A DNA stretch of 63,889 nucleotides from Paenibacillus xylanexedens (GCF_017874615.1 NZ_JAGIKV010000015.1:1-63889), one strand, 5' to 3'; positions 8,095 to 18,264 are shown, counted from the stretch's first letter. Notes: generated by a model not told the origin, from the letters alone. Numbers and translations are program-made.

Positions 8095-10338
8095 TCAGGA
8101 ATGTGAGACGGCAGGTGAAGACACTCTGTGCTCAGCCAGATGTTCCTTCATTTTGGCTACCTCAGTTCCAGCCAGCATCATAATGCCTATTCCGTGATTG
8201 TCATTGGTGACGGTACGCAAGTCCTGATCATAATACTCTGCCGTAAACGCATATCGTGATCCGCTACACACGCCATGGACATTCCCTTGACGGTCAATTG
8301 CTTTGCAGATGAGTCCCTTCCAAGCCCGCTCGGCAGCTGTGACGTAAACTTCAGGGTCTTTGAACCAGCCAAAGCGTACACCTCTCGCAAAACCATAGGC
8401 AAACATCGCCGTGCAGGAGGCTTCTTCATACGTCTGCGGATTATTCAACACCTGATGCCACAACCCGCTTTCCCCTTGAAGCGCTGCGTACCCTTCACAC
8501 AGTTCATTGAAAAAATCAATTAAAGCTGGGCGCTCGGGATGCTCTACTGGCAAAGCTTCCAGTACCTCCGTCAAAGAAAACAGTGTCCAACCGTTCCCTC
8601 GCCCCCAAGGAATCTGAGTTGCCTGTCCGTATTTGAAATCATATACATGGGACATGATCTTGAACTCAGGCATAAACAGATACTTCCGATAAAGTGAGAA
8701 TTGTTTGGCGGCTTCATCCAATGCGGTTGAGTTGCCTGTCACCCGGGCATAACGAACGAGAAACGGCGTGCTCATATAGAGGTCATCTGCCCACATGGTA
8801 TTCTCGGCATACTCCCCTACACATGTGCGATAAAATGCCCCATCCTCCTGCCGTTCCAGGCGGGAAAGCATGAAATCTGCAATGCGTTCAGCAATCGGAA
8901 GAAACGTTGGTTCATGACACTCTGAATACGCTTCCAGCATGGCTGAACCAAAAGAACCACAGTTATCCAGCATTTTCAGCATGACCAATTGTTGATTGAC
9001 TGCCGGGAAACCATACTGCTCCCGATCCCATAAGGAGTACTCATACATCTGGGTACATGCCTGCACATGCTCAGCCGCATAACGTGTAATGTCCGGTCTT
9101 TGCAAATAACGCCCCGTCCGTAATAGACCATATACAGTGACACCCAATGGATAATCCCAGCGGCCATAATTGGTCACACTGCCCACTGTCCATTTGTTGC
9201 TTAACATGGCATTTTCATAATAAGGTCTGATCCAAGCATCCGGTCGATCTAAGCGCCAATATGTCTGTCCTTGCCCCGTTTGATACACTCGGTCCGTTCG
9301 AGTCAGATCCGCCAAGTCCGGTTCAACCTTCGATTCAAAAGGTCCAACATATAACCAAGACTCTCCATTAGCACCGTGCACACGCTGAGGAAGTTCCAGT
9401 GAGAGCGGCTTGCCCGACACGGTTGCGTTCAGATTAAAATGCCACGATCCTGCCGTAGTGTTGCACTCACTTCGGACAAGCAGGTCACTCCGTCCAAACG
9501 GGACTGGTATATCCACTTCGAACGAACCCGCCTCCTTCACTTGCGCCACGGGCTTGCCGCTAATCCATATACTTAGAGAACCGGAGGATTGACCTGACAA
9601 TCGTACCTGAATCCCGGTTGAGTCATTGTTGTTCAAATGGGTCCAGGCATAAGCATGCTTTCCAGGCAGATGCCCGTATATTCGTTCGAAAGCTGGCTTG
9701 GTTTTATCTTCATCAGACCAGCCTGTCTCAGGCAGCCAGTTCAAGCTATAGTCTGATTCTTTTCCAAGTAGGTCCGGTTGCTTACTCGCAGCCGGGTTCG
9801 GTTGGGAGAACACCCACCCTGCTTGTCCCTGTCTCTCCTGAAACGGCGCAAATACGTTCAGAATACGCACTTTACCTTCATCTGACCCAAATTGGCAGCC
9901 AAATCCGGCAGGGGTGTTTTTCATTTCCAGCCAAATGGTGTTCCAACCAGGCTTGATATCGATGCTGAGCTTCACCGTTGCGTCTGGACTAATCTCATCC
10001 ATTACGGTTGAGCGATAGACCATCTGCTCATTGAAATAGAAACGAACAGGTCCATAACAGCGGACCAGTACATCCAGGTTTCGGTCCTCGTCCCCCCATA
10101 CCAGTGCAGCTGCGTAGGATATATGGTCTTTAGGTGCATCAGGAAAGCGTTTACCTAAATTCAGATCATAAAGCCCTTTTTCATTTTGCAAAATACCAGA
10201 CTTCTGGAATACCCGATATACAAAATCAGCCTGCGCATTGGCTCCAATATACCTCTCGGCCAGTACCTTCAGCACCTGATCCTGATCTTCTCCAAATCGG
10301 TAATACATGCTCTGTGGTTCACTGAAATAGGTCGTCAT
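8095..10338 (-). CDS. GH105-family unsaturated glucuronyl/galacturonyl hydrolase, large form
   Basis: Cytoplasmic glycoside hydrolase of about 747 aa; no signal peptide is seen. The C-terminal half (from about residue 370) is an alpha/alpha barrel of the GH105/GH88 type, with MWADDLYMSTPFL (the region holding the catalytic Asp in YteR/YesR) and the family signature WGRGNGW. Such enzymes cleave the unsaturated sugar left at the end of rhamnogalacturonan fragments by lyases. About 340 extra N-terminal residues look beta-rich and are absent from the ~370-aa B. subtilis enzymes. The frame opens with a GTG at 10347, but that sits only 3 nt from the Shine-Dalgarno AGAAGGA; the ATG at 10338 is preferred. 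Confidence 0.88.
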   Translation of the reverse strand: MTTYFSEPQSMYYRFGEDQDQVLKVLAERYIGANAQADFVYRVFQKSGILQNEKGLYDLNLGKRFPDAPKDHISYAAALVWGDEDRNLDVLVRCYGPVRFYFNEQMVYRSTVMDEISPDATVKLSIDIKPGWNTIWLEMKNTPAGFGCQFGSDEGKVRILNVFAPFQERQGQAGWVFSQPNPAASKQPDLLGKESDYSLNWLPETGWSDEDKTKPAFERIYGHLPGKHAYAWTHLNNNDSTGIQVRLSGQSSGSLSIWISGKPVAQVKEAGSFEVDIPVPFGRSDLLVRSECNTTAGSWHFNLNATVSGKPLSLELPQRVHGANGESWLYVGPFESKVEPDLADLTRTDRVYQTGQGQTYWRLDRPDAWIRPYYENAMLSNKWTVGSVTNYGRWDYPLGVTVYGLLRTGRYLQRPDITRYAAEHVQACTQMYEYSLWDREQYGFPAVNQQLVMLKMLDNCGSFGSAMLEAYSECHEPTFLPIAERIADFMLSRLERQEDGAFYRTCVGEYAENTMWADDLYMSTPFLVRYARVTGNSTALDEAAKQFSLYRKYLFMPEFKIMSHVYDFKYGQATQIPWGRGNGWTLFSLTEVLEALPVEHPERPALIDFFNELCEGYAALQGESGLWHQVLNNPQTYEEASCTAMFAYGFARGVRFGWFKDPEVYVTAAERAWKGLICKAIDRQGNVHGVCSGSRYAFTAEYYDQDLRTVTNDNHGIGIMMLAGTEVAKMKEHLAEHRVSSPAVSHS

Positions 10339-10698
10339 CGATGGCACACATCCTTCTCCCGTTGAAATAAAGTCTTATATCATTGCATTCATACCATCCA
10401 CACTGGAGCACTAAATTGATAAAGTATAGCGCTTAACCTAGGTGGGTAATCCCCTTACCGGGAAGTAGGTATGTCCCTTGGTTATCTTCTGAATAGCCGA
10501 ATAATAATCCCAGTATAACTGACATGTTCGGTGGTGGCTACAGATTTTTGATTACGCTTACAATTATATCGGATTTAGTCGCCTTTTCTCTCTAGGTTAA
10601 CTTAAATTTAAACAATAGTTTAAAAACGAGAAAACGTTACCGATATAAATACTAGATTGAAAAATTCCACTTTTTGTATCGGGAAGGAAAGATGCACA
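10339..10698. other. Divergent intergenic region, no gene seen
   Basis: About 360 bp between the GH105 gene (minus) and the chemoreceptor gene (plus). It must hold both promoters. On the minus strand TATAAG near the GH105 start and TATACT further up are possible -10 boxes without good -35 partners. No riboswitch fold or ORF with a ribosome binding site was recognised. Confidence 0.4.
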
Positions 10699-11526
10699 TT
10701 GAATACTCTTGAATCTCTGGTAAATGCTATGCCTTTTGTTAGCCAAATGTTCCGTGACGACATATCCATATCCATTAATGATCATGAGAAAGTATTTTAT
10801 TTTTCCGAAGCAAAAAGTCTGGAGATTGGCGTGAAGGTTGGGGATGAGCTGCATGATGATTATAAACATTTCAAAATGCTGACTAACAGAGATTCCCGTA
10901 CCGTGACACGCATGCCTGGTGATCTGCAGGGCAGACCTTTTGATGCCATTCTAATTCCTATTAAAGAGAACGATCAGGTCGTGGGTATATTGGGTGTGAA
11001 CTACGCACTGGATAGTCACATGACACTGGAAACGCTGATCCGTGAAAACGAAACAACCATTAATGCGCTCGTTGGTGGCATTCAGCAGATTGCTGCACAT
11101 TCCGAAGAACTCTCCGCGACCTCGGAAGAGATTCTGCGCAACTCCAAAAAAGCTTCAGAGAACTCGGTCAGTGTAAGTAAAGTAACAAACGTCATTCGTG
11201 AAGTATCGGAACAAACCAATCTGCTTGGACTCAACGCCATGATAGAGGCAGCCCGTGTGGGCGATCAGGGGGCCGGATTCGGTGTGGTTGCCAGTGAAGT
11301 ACGTAAGCTGTCAGATCATACGAAGCAAGCAGCAGCTGATATCGAATCATCCCTAGGCAGCGTGCAAGATTCCATGAAACATATGGAGCAGGAGATCGGT
11401 CAGATTACAACCGCAACAGTGGATCAGGCCAAGCTTGTTACCGAGTTCATGGAAAGTATCGAACAGCTTAGTGAGACAAGCGCGAATCTGAAAAAGTTTG
11501 TACATCAGATGCTGGCGCTCGAATAA
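10699..11526 (+). CDS. Soluble methyl-accepting chemotaxis-like protein (YfmS type)
   Basis: Cytoplasmic chemoreceptor-like protein of about 275 aa with no transmembrane segment. Residues 1-120 form a small sensor domain; the rest is the signalling coiled coil with the conserved hairpin tip EQTNLLGLNAMIEAARVGDQ (about residues 182-201) that contacts CheA/CheW. Length and layout resemble B. subtilis YfmS. The frame opens at a TTG at 10657, but the TTG at 10699 follows AAGGA at good spacing and is preferred. The signal sensed is unknown. A bidirectional terminator follows. Confidence 0.85.
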   Translation: MNTLESLVNAMPFVSQMFRDDISISINDHEKVFYFSEAKSLEIGVKVGDELHDDYKHFKMLTNRDSRTVTRMPGDLQGRPFDAILIPIKENDQVVGILGVNYALDSHMTLETLIRENETTINALVGGIQQIAAHSEELSATSEEILRNSKKASENSVSVSKVTNVIREVSEQTNLLGLNAMIEAARVGDQGAGFGVVASEVRKLSDHTKQAAADIESSLGSVQDSMKHMEQEIGQITTATVDQAKLVTEFMESIEQLSETSANLKKFVHQMLALE

Positions 11527-11593
11527 CAATAGAGTTCCACAACAGAAAGAACAAACGATGTGAAATGTACATAACAAATGATTTAGAATGTGA

Positions 11594-11645
11594 AAAGCCT
11601 CCGGCCACTTCCCTTTGCAGGAAGTCAGCGGAGGCTTTGTTTCGT
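11594..11645. terminator. Bidirectional terminator
   Basis: A long stem (AAGCCTCCG ... CGGAGGCTT with an inner ACTTCC/GGAAGT arm) flanked by AAAA on the left and TTTG on the right. It separates two convergent genes: the chemoreceptor (plus) and the EEP-family gene (minus). Confidence 0.75.
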
Positions 11646-11688
11646 ATTTGCAGTGATATCACCTTTACGGTTTATGGTCACACGGCTG

Positions 11689-12507
11689 TTATATCTCTAC
11701 AGCGACGCCAAAATGGTCAGACACGACCGGCCCGTTTTTACCGTTCAAGACCACGGTAGAAGATTTAGCCTGAATCGGACGATTGGAGAAAATATAGTCG
11801 ATCCGAAGATCGCGTTTGTTATCTGCCCAGCCAGCAATGGCCTTCACCACGGTTGCTCCTTCATCCTTTTGCAATGCTGTGGTGTACAGGTCATTCCAGC
11901 CTTTGCTCATCATATAATCATAGCCTTCACCACGCACTTCCGCGACATTATTAAAATCACCCATTATATATAACGGCTGGTCCATGTAGGGGGCAAGCTT
12001 GCTCTCCGTCAACTCCCACTGTCCCTTGAAAGGTTCCTGCGCATCATCCCACCAGTTATAATGTCCGTTCACAAACCAGGTTGCTTCACCTTGAACGACC
12101 GTCTGAATTCCCACAATCTTGCGTGTACGATAGTTGTTATAATCTCGCATGTGGGACACGTATTCCCCAAAAGCCTGCTTAATCGGCGTCCGGCTAAGGA
12201 TCGCCAGTCCTTCATCGTATTTTTGAAACCCAACATGCGCGGGAATCCACGTCCAGTAATATTGCTCTGTCAGCTGCTGAAGCAGGACGTAGGCATAGTT
12301 GTCTTTTTTAATCACAGCGTCGGATTCAGTAGCATAATACATCTTCAGTTCTTCTTCAGAAAGCGCGACTTCCTGCATCGATTGGTTGACCTCCTGCATG
12401 GAGATCACATCAAATTGATGTGTATTAATAAAATCAGCCAGTTGACTGATCTTGTTCAGTTGATCCTCTTCCGCCCAGGCGTGTGTGTTTAACGTAAGTA
12501 TTTTCAT
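11689..12507 (-). CDS. Endonuclease/exonuclease/phosphatase family protein
   Basis: Predicted metal-dependent phosphodiesterase/phosphatase of the EEP fold, about 272 aa, with no signal peptide. Hallmark residues are present in order: N in LTLNTH near residue 7, the metal-binding Glu in MQEVN near 42, the D-x-N pair in MGDFNN near 180, and the terminal SDHFG His motif. The frame is open from 12639, but the ATG at 12507 is preceded by AGGAGA at 7 nt and starts the EEP fold directly. Substrate unknown: nucleic acid, phosphoinositide-like and sphingomyelin-like substrates all occur in the family. Confidence 0.85.
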   Translation of the reverse strand: MKILTLNTHAWAEEDQLNKISQLADFINTHQFDVISMQEVNQSMQEVALSEEELKMYYATESDAVIKKDNYAYVLLQQLTEQYYWTWIPAHVGFQKYDEGLAILSRTPIKQAFGEYVSHMRDYNNYRTRKIVGIQTVVQGEATWFVNGHYNWWDDAQEPFKGQWELTESKLAPYMDQPLYIMGDFNNVAEVRGEGYDYMMSKGWNDLYTTALQKDEGATVVKAIAGWADNKRDLRIDYIFSNRPIQAKSSTVVLNGKNGPVVSDHFGVAVEI

Positions 12508-12790
12508 ATGCACTCTCCTGTTGTGTGTAGTATGGCCGTTTCCCCGGCCTGCATCGTTCCTGATAGGAATACATACCATAAGCATACACAATATGGTGCA
12601 ATCATGCATTCCGTCCGCCAGCAGAACCGACGTGTTCATCCTGATTCCAGTTGGTCTGAAATAACTTCAAATTCTTCATAACCCATGCACGGATCGGCTC
12701 ATAACTGATATGATGGATACAACAAATTTACAACATCACGTCACAGACGTGGTGATTACTGAACCTATGTTTACCCCAGGAGATGGAATG

Positions 12791-14566
12791 ATGAACATAC
12801 CGAATAACATGAGGATGGATGATGCGCAGTGGCAACAATTAATTCGGGAAGTTGCAGAGCATTTTAACAACCTGACGATCATGCGCGGATTCCAATATTA
12901 TAAACAAAAACGTGTCGGACCATTAACCTATTCAGAACAACAAGGGATTTCGGCCGTTGTACAAGGATCGGAAGAGTACGAAGTAACATTGAGCATGCAA
13001 TCCCTGACTACAAGTCATTGTACCTGCCCGGTGAGTTCCGTATGCAAACATATGACGGCTGTATTGATGAGTTATGCCGAACAACTGGAGCGACCTGTGC
13101 ATGCTATTGTAAATGCACACTCCAGTACTGCGCTCAAACAAACGACCAAACCCATCGGTGCCATGTCCGCAGGACTATCCAGCTATACAGAAGCCGATGA
13201 ACAACAGGATATGGACATTCCGGACAACCAATACAGCCAGATCAAGGAACGTGCAACAGAGCTTGCTGATCTCGAAATCTCGGAATGGCATGAACTATTC
13301 CACTCCTGTCTGAGACGGCTGGGTACTGGCACAGCAAGCACATCCTACGTACAGGAAGCAACGGACGAGCTCTATGCTATTAAACCAAGGCTAACCCCTG
13401 CGATGGACCAACTTTTTGAACTACATGTGCAGCTGCACCTCATCCGATTCTGCGTGCCGCCTGCTCGTAACTCCATCACGCATACCCCCGTGTACTTGAG
13501 CTACCCTGCCCAGCTCGCGGTGGATGCACTTCAGAAAGACATTGAACGGATCTTTAACCATCCGCTAGACCTGTCAGGTCTAAAGGGAAACAAGCTTGAA
13601 CAACTTTGGAACAGACTGGCCGAAACCTCGGCTTATTTACGCAAACAGATGATGCCTGAGACAGCCAGCATGATGTTCTTCACTCCGATCTATCGACAAC
13701 TGTGGTTGAACTGGATCGTACCTGAGCTTCAAGGGTCGCGGGACATGTTAGCGTCGGAACAGGCTATCTTAAATGATATAGAACGTAATATAACCGCCGC
13801 TTCGACACCATCCCAGTCAGGTGGAAGTGTCTTGAGTAGCGCTCAAAGTAATGGAAGTAGTAGTGATAGACCAGGCAAAGCCGTAACACTGCCTCTGCCG
13901 CTAGTACTCGCGCAGAGCTGGATGCACTTCCATCTGGGGCAAGATGATCACGCATGGCAGCGGCTCATCCATGGAAGCTCGGCCTACGGTTTCCCGCCAG
14001 AACAACTGTTGCATTTTCTCCATGTACTCGCAGATTCGGCTGAATGGAAGCGGCTTGGCGATTGGTTGGTACAACTTGGCCCCCTTCTGGCGAATCGGCG
14101 CAATACACCTTTGAATGATTACATGCAACTATGGGATACGGCCATTCAACATCTGCCCGATGCAGAGAACCGTATGTGGGACACGCTTGTCAGTATGCTT
14201 CCCCACTCCCGCCCCGCCTACGAGGATGCTATGCATTCGCGTGGACAGTGGCGCAGATGGATTGATTTTCAGCTGAGTACGGGAACGGAACCTCTCGAAT
14301 TCCGCGTAGCGATGCTGCAACCAATCGAAAAAGATGCACCTGAGCTGCTGCTTCCCTTCTATCATCAGGCAGTGGAGCGTTATATCGGACACAAAAACAG
14401 GGACGGATACAAAGCAGCGGTGAAGCTGTTGAAACGTCTGTCCAAAATCTATAAAAAAATGAAGCAAGAAGCGCACTGGGAGCAATTCATCACCACACTC
14501 GCCGTTCGTAACAGTCGGCTGCGCGCCCTGCAGGAAGAGCTTCGGAAAGGTAAACTGATCTCATGA
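12791..14566 (+). CDS. SWIM zinc-finger protein (YwqB-like)
   Basis: Protein of about 591 aa with a SWIM zinc finger near residues 75-95: CTCPVSSVCKH, the CxC...CxH pattern. The remainder is helical and otherwise unrecognised, with a low-complexity Ser/Gly stretch near residues 345-365. The frame opens at 12710 without a ribosome binding site; the ATG at 12791 (or 12788) follows AGGAG. Its stop overlaps the SNF2 gene start by ATGA, so the proteins are likely made together and may form a complex. The pair resembles the adjacent B. subtilis ywqB-ywqA genes. Confidence 0.85.
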   Translation: MNIPNNMRMDDAQWQQLIREVAEHFNNLTIMRGFQYYKQKRVGPLTYSEQQGISAVVQGSEEYEVTLSMQSLTTSHCTCPVSSVCKHMTAVLMSYAEQLERPVHAIVNAHSSTALKQTTKPIGAMSAGLSSYTEADEQQDMDIPDNQYSQIKERATELADLEISEWHELFHSCLRRLGTGTASTSYVQEATDELYAIKPRLTPAMDQLFELHVQLHLIRFCVPPARNSITHTPVYLSYPAQLAVDALQKDIERIFNHPLDLSGLKGNKLEQLWNRLAETSAYLRKQMMPETASMMFFTPIYRQLWLNWIVPELQGSRDMLASEQAILNDIERNITAASTPSQSGGSVLSSAQSNGSSSDRPGKAVTLPLPLVLAQSWMHFHLGQDDHAWQRLIHGSSAYGFPPEQLLHFLHVLADSAEWKRLGDWLVQLGPLLANRRNTPLNDYMQLWDTAIQHLPDAENRMWDTLVSMLPHSRPAYEDAMHSRGQWRRWIDFQLSTGTEPLEFRVAMLQPIEKDAPELLLPFYHQAVERYIGHKNRDGYKAAVKLLKRLSKIYKKMKQEAHWEQFITTLAVRNSRLRALQEELRKGKLIS

Positions 14567-17500
14567 GCTTAATTCATCCTTACACTGAAACGATTGAGGT
14601 TCACGTCGCTTTAACCGGATATGGCGATGCTTTGTTTTACGGAGCACTCAACACACACCACTTTGTACCGGGACAGTCGCTTAAGCAGCGATTGTTCGCT
14701 TGGCATGCGCCTTCCTTCTACGGGACCGAACTGGAAGTTCGGCAGATTGAGGAGATTGAGCTGGTTGTTCTGCCTGCGGAAGAAGTGATTCCCTTTTTTG
14801 CCGAGATGCATACCCTGCTTCATATTGAATGGAAGTGGGACGAGCAAGCGGAACATCTGATTCGACTGGCTCCGGCACTCGCAGCATCTATCGAAAAACG
14901 CAAATACATGCCTAGCTTCGAGGCCTACCGTGCAGGACAGCTTCAGTGGACCTGGGACCCGGATAGCTTGAAAAAGCAGGAGCGGGCATCGCTTACGAAA
15001 GCGATTCAGCAGACGGACGAGAGCTATGCCGAGGGACTTGGGGCGGCTTACTCCGCCTTCGTATTCCAACGCTGGTACAGTTCGGAAGAAGCTGCGACGG
15101 ATCTGCGGCGTGAATTTCCGCAGTTGTTCCCAGAGCGCGGCACTCTCCCTAAGACAGCCGGAATGGACGCCCAGTCCTGGCTCGTATCCATTGGCTGGAA
15201 AGCAGATGCCGCACCATTCAGACCCATGCTGCAATTGCAGGAGCCGGACGAGGATGAGCCATCTTGGCGGCTGCGACTGGTGTTGCAGAACAAGCTGGAT
15301 GCCGCCGTATTGGTACCCGTCATGCTGGATTCACGCGGCAGACTTGAAGGCGAATGGCCAGAGGTATGGACACCGTTCATTCTGGATCGCTCCGCCGGAT
15401 GGCTGGATCAGCTGCGTGCACATCTGCCGCGTCTCGGAAGCTCCATTAGCGGCAGGCGGGATGTGCTGAGTGATCCTTTGGGAGATCAGGAAGCCTGGCA
15501 GTTCCTGACGCAGGATAGCGGGCGGTTGCTCGCAGCGGGCTGGCAAGTTCTGCTGCCTGGTTGGTGGGAAGCAGCCCGTAAGAAGAAACCAAAGTTGCGT
15601 GCCAAGGTGCAGCCGGAGGAAGGCAGTGAGCGGGGACAGTCGTTCTTTGGACTGGACTCGATTATTCATTTTGACTGGCGAATTGCGATTGGTGACACGG
15701 ATCTCAGCGAAGATGAATTCGCCGACCTTGTTGCCCGTAATGAACGATTGGTTCGCTTCCGCGGAGAATGGGTTCCACTTGATCCCGACCTGCTGGAACA
15801 GATACGTCGTGCCATGGGCGGTGTAGATCGGGAACAGGGACTCTCATTCCAGGATATTCTGCACCTGCATCTGCTGCACAATGAGCAACGGGAATATCGC
15901 AACCAGAAATGGAAGGAAGGACAACAAACCGAGGAAGAGCAGCAACCACAGGATGATCAGAATATTCGGCTGGAAGTAGAACTGAATGAGCACCTGAACC
16001 GGGTTATTGCACAACTCGGGGGCGGACAAGGCGGCGCACCTTCCCTGCCCATTCCGACAGGGCTTCATGCCGAGCTGCGATCGTATCAGAAGGAAGGTTT
16101 TGCATGGCTTGGTTTCCTGCGCAGATTCGGACTTGGGGCATGTCTTGCCGATGATATGGGTCTCGGGAAAACCATTCAGTTCATTACGTATCTGTTACAC
16201 ATCAAGGATCATGAACCACGTAAGCCGGGACAGGCTCCGGCACTTCTGATCTGTCCAACTTCTGTATTGGGCAACTGGCAAAAGGAGATTAGCCGCTTCG
16301 CACCCTCCATTAATGTCAGCCTACATTACGGGGCCCGCCGATTAAGCGGGGAAGAATTCCGGGAGCAGACGGAACAGGTGGACATTATCATCACGTCCTT
16401 TGCTACGGCTACACTGGATCAGGAAATGTTGCAGACTTACACGTGGGCGTGCATCTGTCTTGATGAAGCACAGAATATCAAAAACGCCCAGACCAAACAG
16501 TCTCTGGCTGTCCGCAGTTTCCCGGCGAAACACCGCATTGCAATGACGGGTACGCCGATTGAGAATCGGTTGTCCGAGCTGTGGTCAATATATGACTTTA
16601 TCAATCCAGGATATCTGGGCAACGCCCGGGCATTCCAGACTCGCTTCATCAGTGCTATAGAGAAAGACAAGGACGAGCAACGGATGCAGGATCTGCAGCA
16701 ATTGGTGAAACCATTCATGCTACGCCGTAAGAAAAAAGATCCGAATATCCAGCTCGATCTGCCGGACAAAAACGAGATGAAGACCTACATTCACCTGACG
16801 GGCGAACAAAGTGCTTTGTATGACCAGTCCGTACAGGCCCTGATGGATAAAATGAAAGAACTGGAAGGTATCAAGCGCAAAGGTGCGATCCTATCAGCCC
16901 TAACTCAGCTTAAGCAATTGTGTGACCACCCACTTCTGCTGACCAAAGAGGCCTTGCCAGAGGAACTGCCCGAAGACGGCGCATTAACATCTTCTTATGA
17001 CGTGTACAGTCCGCAAGATATGGCGATGCTGATCAGCCGCTCTGCGAAGCTGGAACGACTGATGGAGCTTGTCCGCGAATTACGGGACGAGGGTGAGCGA
17101 TGCCTGATTTTCACCCAATACATCGGTATGGGTCAGATGCTGCAACAGGTACTGCGTCAGGAGTTGCAGGAACCTGTGCTGTATCTGCACGGGGGTACGT
17201 CCAAGACGGGACGGGATCGTATGATTGAGGAATTCCAATCCCGTACATTGCCTGAGGACAAGCAACCGTCCGTCTTCATTCTGTCCATCAAGGCAGGCGG
17301 TGTGGGATTGAATCTGACGGCGGCCAATCATGTGTTCCATTTTGACCGCTGGTGGAACCCGGCTGTTGAGAATCAAGCTACCGACCGAGCTTATCGGATG
17401 GGTCAGACCAAGGATGTTCAGGTGCATAAGTTCATCTCTCTTGGCACATTGGAGGAGCGGATCGACGAGATGTTGGAGAGCAAACAGCAGCTCAGCGATA

Positions 17501-17592
17501 ACATCATCACAAGCTCCGAGAACTGGATTACCGAATTGTCCACGGATGAGTTGCAGGATCTGTTCACTCGGCGTCGTGACTGGTCGGGCTAA
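14563..17592 (+). CDS. SNF2-family DNA translocase/helicase (YwqA-like)
   Basis: Large ATPase of 1009 aa. The N-terminal ~470 residues are the bacterial SNF2-associated region. Then comes the SNF2 ATPase with Walker A DDMGLGKT (about residue 530), motif II DEAQ (about 633), motif III MTGTPIEN, and the C-terminal helicase lobe with FTQYIGMG, SIKAGGVGLNL and the arginine-finger segment DRAYRMGQ (about 940). Bacterial proteins of this type remodel protein-DNA or RNA polymerase complexes. Translationally coupled to the SWIM protein; nothing nearby suggests a restriction or defence island. Confidence 0.93.
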   Translation: MSLIHPYTETIEVHVALTGYGDALFYGALNTHHFVPGQSLKQRLFAWHAPSFYGTELEVRQIEEIELVVLPAEEVIPFFAEMHTLLHIEWKWDEQAEHLIRLAPALAASIEKRKYMPSFEAYRAGQLQWTWDPDSLKKQERASLTKAIQQTDESYAEGLGAAYSAFVFQRWYSSEEAATDLRREFPQLFPERGTLPKTAGMDAQSWLVSIGWKADAAPFRPMLQLQEPDEDEPSWRLRLVLQNKLDAAVLVPVMLDSRGRLEGEWPEVWTPFILDRSAGWLDQLRAHLPRLGSSISGRRDVLSDPLGDQEAWQFLTQDSGRLLAAGWQVLLPGWWEAARKKKPKLRAKVQPEEGSERGQSFFGLDSIIHFDWRIAIGDTDLSEDEFADLVARNERLVRFRGEWVPLDPDLLEQIRRAMGGVDREQGLSFQDILHLHLLHNEQREYRNQKWKEGQQTEEEQQPQDDQNIRLEVELNEHLNRVIAQLGGGQGGAPSLPIPTGLHAELRSYQKEGFAWLGFLRRFGLGACLADDMGLGKTIQFITYLLHIKDHEPRKPGQAPALLICPTSVLGNWQKEISRFAPSINVSLHYGARRLSGEEFREQTEQVDIIITSFATATLDQEMLQTYTWACICLDEAQNIKNAQTKQSLAVRSFPAKHRIAMTGTPIENRLSELWSIYDFINPGYLGNARAFQTRFISAIEKDKDEQRMQDLQQLVKPFMLRRKKKDPNIQLDLPDKNEMKTYIHLTGEQSALYDQSVQALMDKMKELEGIKRKGAILSALTQLKQLCDHPLLLTKEALPEELPEDGALTSSYDVYSPQDMAMLISRSAKLERLMELVRELRDEGERCLIFTQYIGMGQMLQQVLRQELQEPVLYLHGGTSKTGRDRMIEEFQSRTLPEDKQPSVFILSIKAGGVGLNLTAANHVFHFDRWWNPAVENQATDRAYRMGQTKDVQVHKFISLGTLEERIDEMLESKQQLSDNIITSSENWITELSTDELQDLFTRRRDWSG

Positions 17593-17669
17593 CTTGGATT
17601 GAAGAAAACAGTATACAGACTGGGTCCACACCCGGATTAGATGAGATATATCATAAAAAAGAGAAATAC

Positions 17670-17716
17670 AAAAAGAGCGAAGTTTCGGAAAGTAAATTCC
17701 GGCTTCGCTCTTTTTG
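17670..17716. terminator. Bidirectional terminator
   Basis: Perfect AAAAAGAGCGAAG / CTTCGCTCTTTTT arms around a short inner TCCGG-containing loop. It serves the plus-strand SNF2 gene and the convergent small secreted-protein gene. Confidence 0.85.
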
Positions 17717-17741
17717 TGTTGTTGCAGTGAATCATCCGTTC

Positions 17742-18206
17742 TTAACGCATGTTACCGATGATGGATGATCTTGAATCCTGCATTTTTTTGACAAAGTTCG
17801 TCATAACATCAAACGCTTCATTGCGCTTGTTGGACATGGACTGCAGACGAAGCATGTCCATCTGTTGCGAGTTGCTTGCAGCATCAATTTGACCTTTCAG
17901 CTTTTGAACAGCTGCTTCATCCCCGTTTTGCTGGGCTACCTGTAATTGAGAGTTCAACTCAGCGATCTGTTGATTACGGTTCTGTACTTCCTGAATTTGC
18001 ATTTGCAATTGCACATCCAGCAATTTGGTACGTTCTTGTTGGACCATCATCAAAGCCGTTTCGATATCCATACTGCTAATGTTGGCAGGTGTTACGCTAG
18101 AGATGTTGGAGACTGAAACTGTGCTCGCTGAAGCTGAAGAGACAATGGATACTGCAGCAACGGCAGCAACTACGGTTGAAGCGAAAAATTTGCCTGAACG
18201 TTTCAT
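17742..18206 (-). CDS. Small secreted coiled-coil protein, function unknown
   Basis: Protein of 154 aa with a classical Sec signal peptide (basic MKRSGK, hydrophobic core, SASAS cleavage region near residue 28). The mature part is almost entirely helical and Gln-rich, with heptad-like repeats from about residue 55 to 145 (QEVQNRNQQIAELNSQL), so a coiled coil is likely. No cysteines and no enzyme motif. The start at 18206 follows GGAGGAA and gives the signal peptide; the longer frame from 18266 does not. It has its own strong promoter and terminator, so it is a single-gene unit. Confidence 0.8.
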   Translation of the reverse strand: MKRSGKFFASTVVAAVAAVSIVSSASASTVSVSNISSVTPANISSMDIETALMMVQQERTKLLDVQLQMQIQEVQNRNQQIAELNSQLQVAQQNGDEAAVQKLKGQIDAASNSQQMDMLRLQSMSNKRNEAFDVMTNFVKKMQDSRSSIIGNMR

Positions 18207-18264
18207 GAATGTTCCTCCAAGTATATATGTAATATGTACCAGTTTTTCGTTGGCATCTTCCGCC

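Noticed and set aside
10629..10642. cre-like AGAAAACGTTACCG before the chemoreceptor gene
   Set aside because: Only 12 of 14 matches with mismatched ends, not tied to a definable promoter, and the gene is not a sugar gene.
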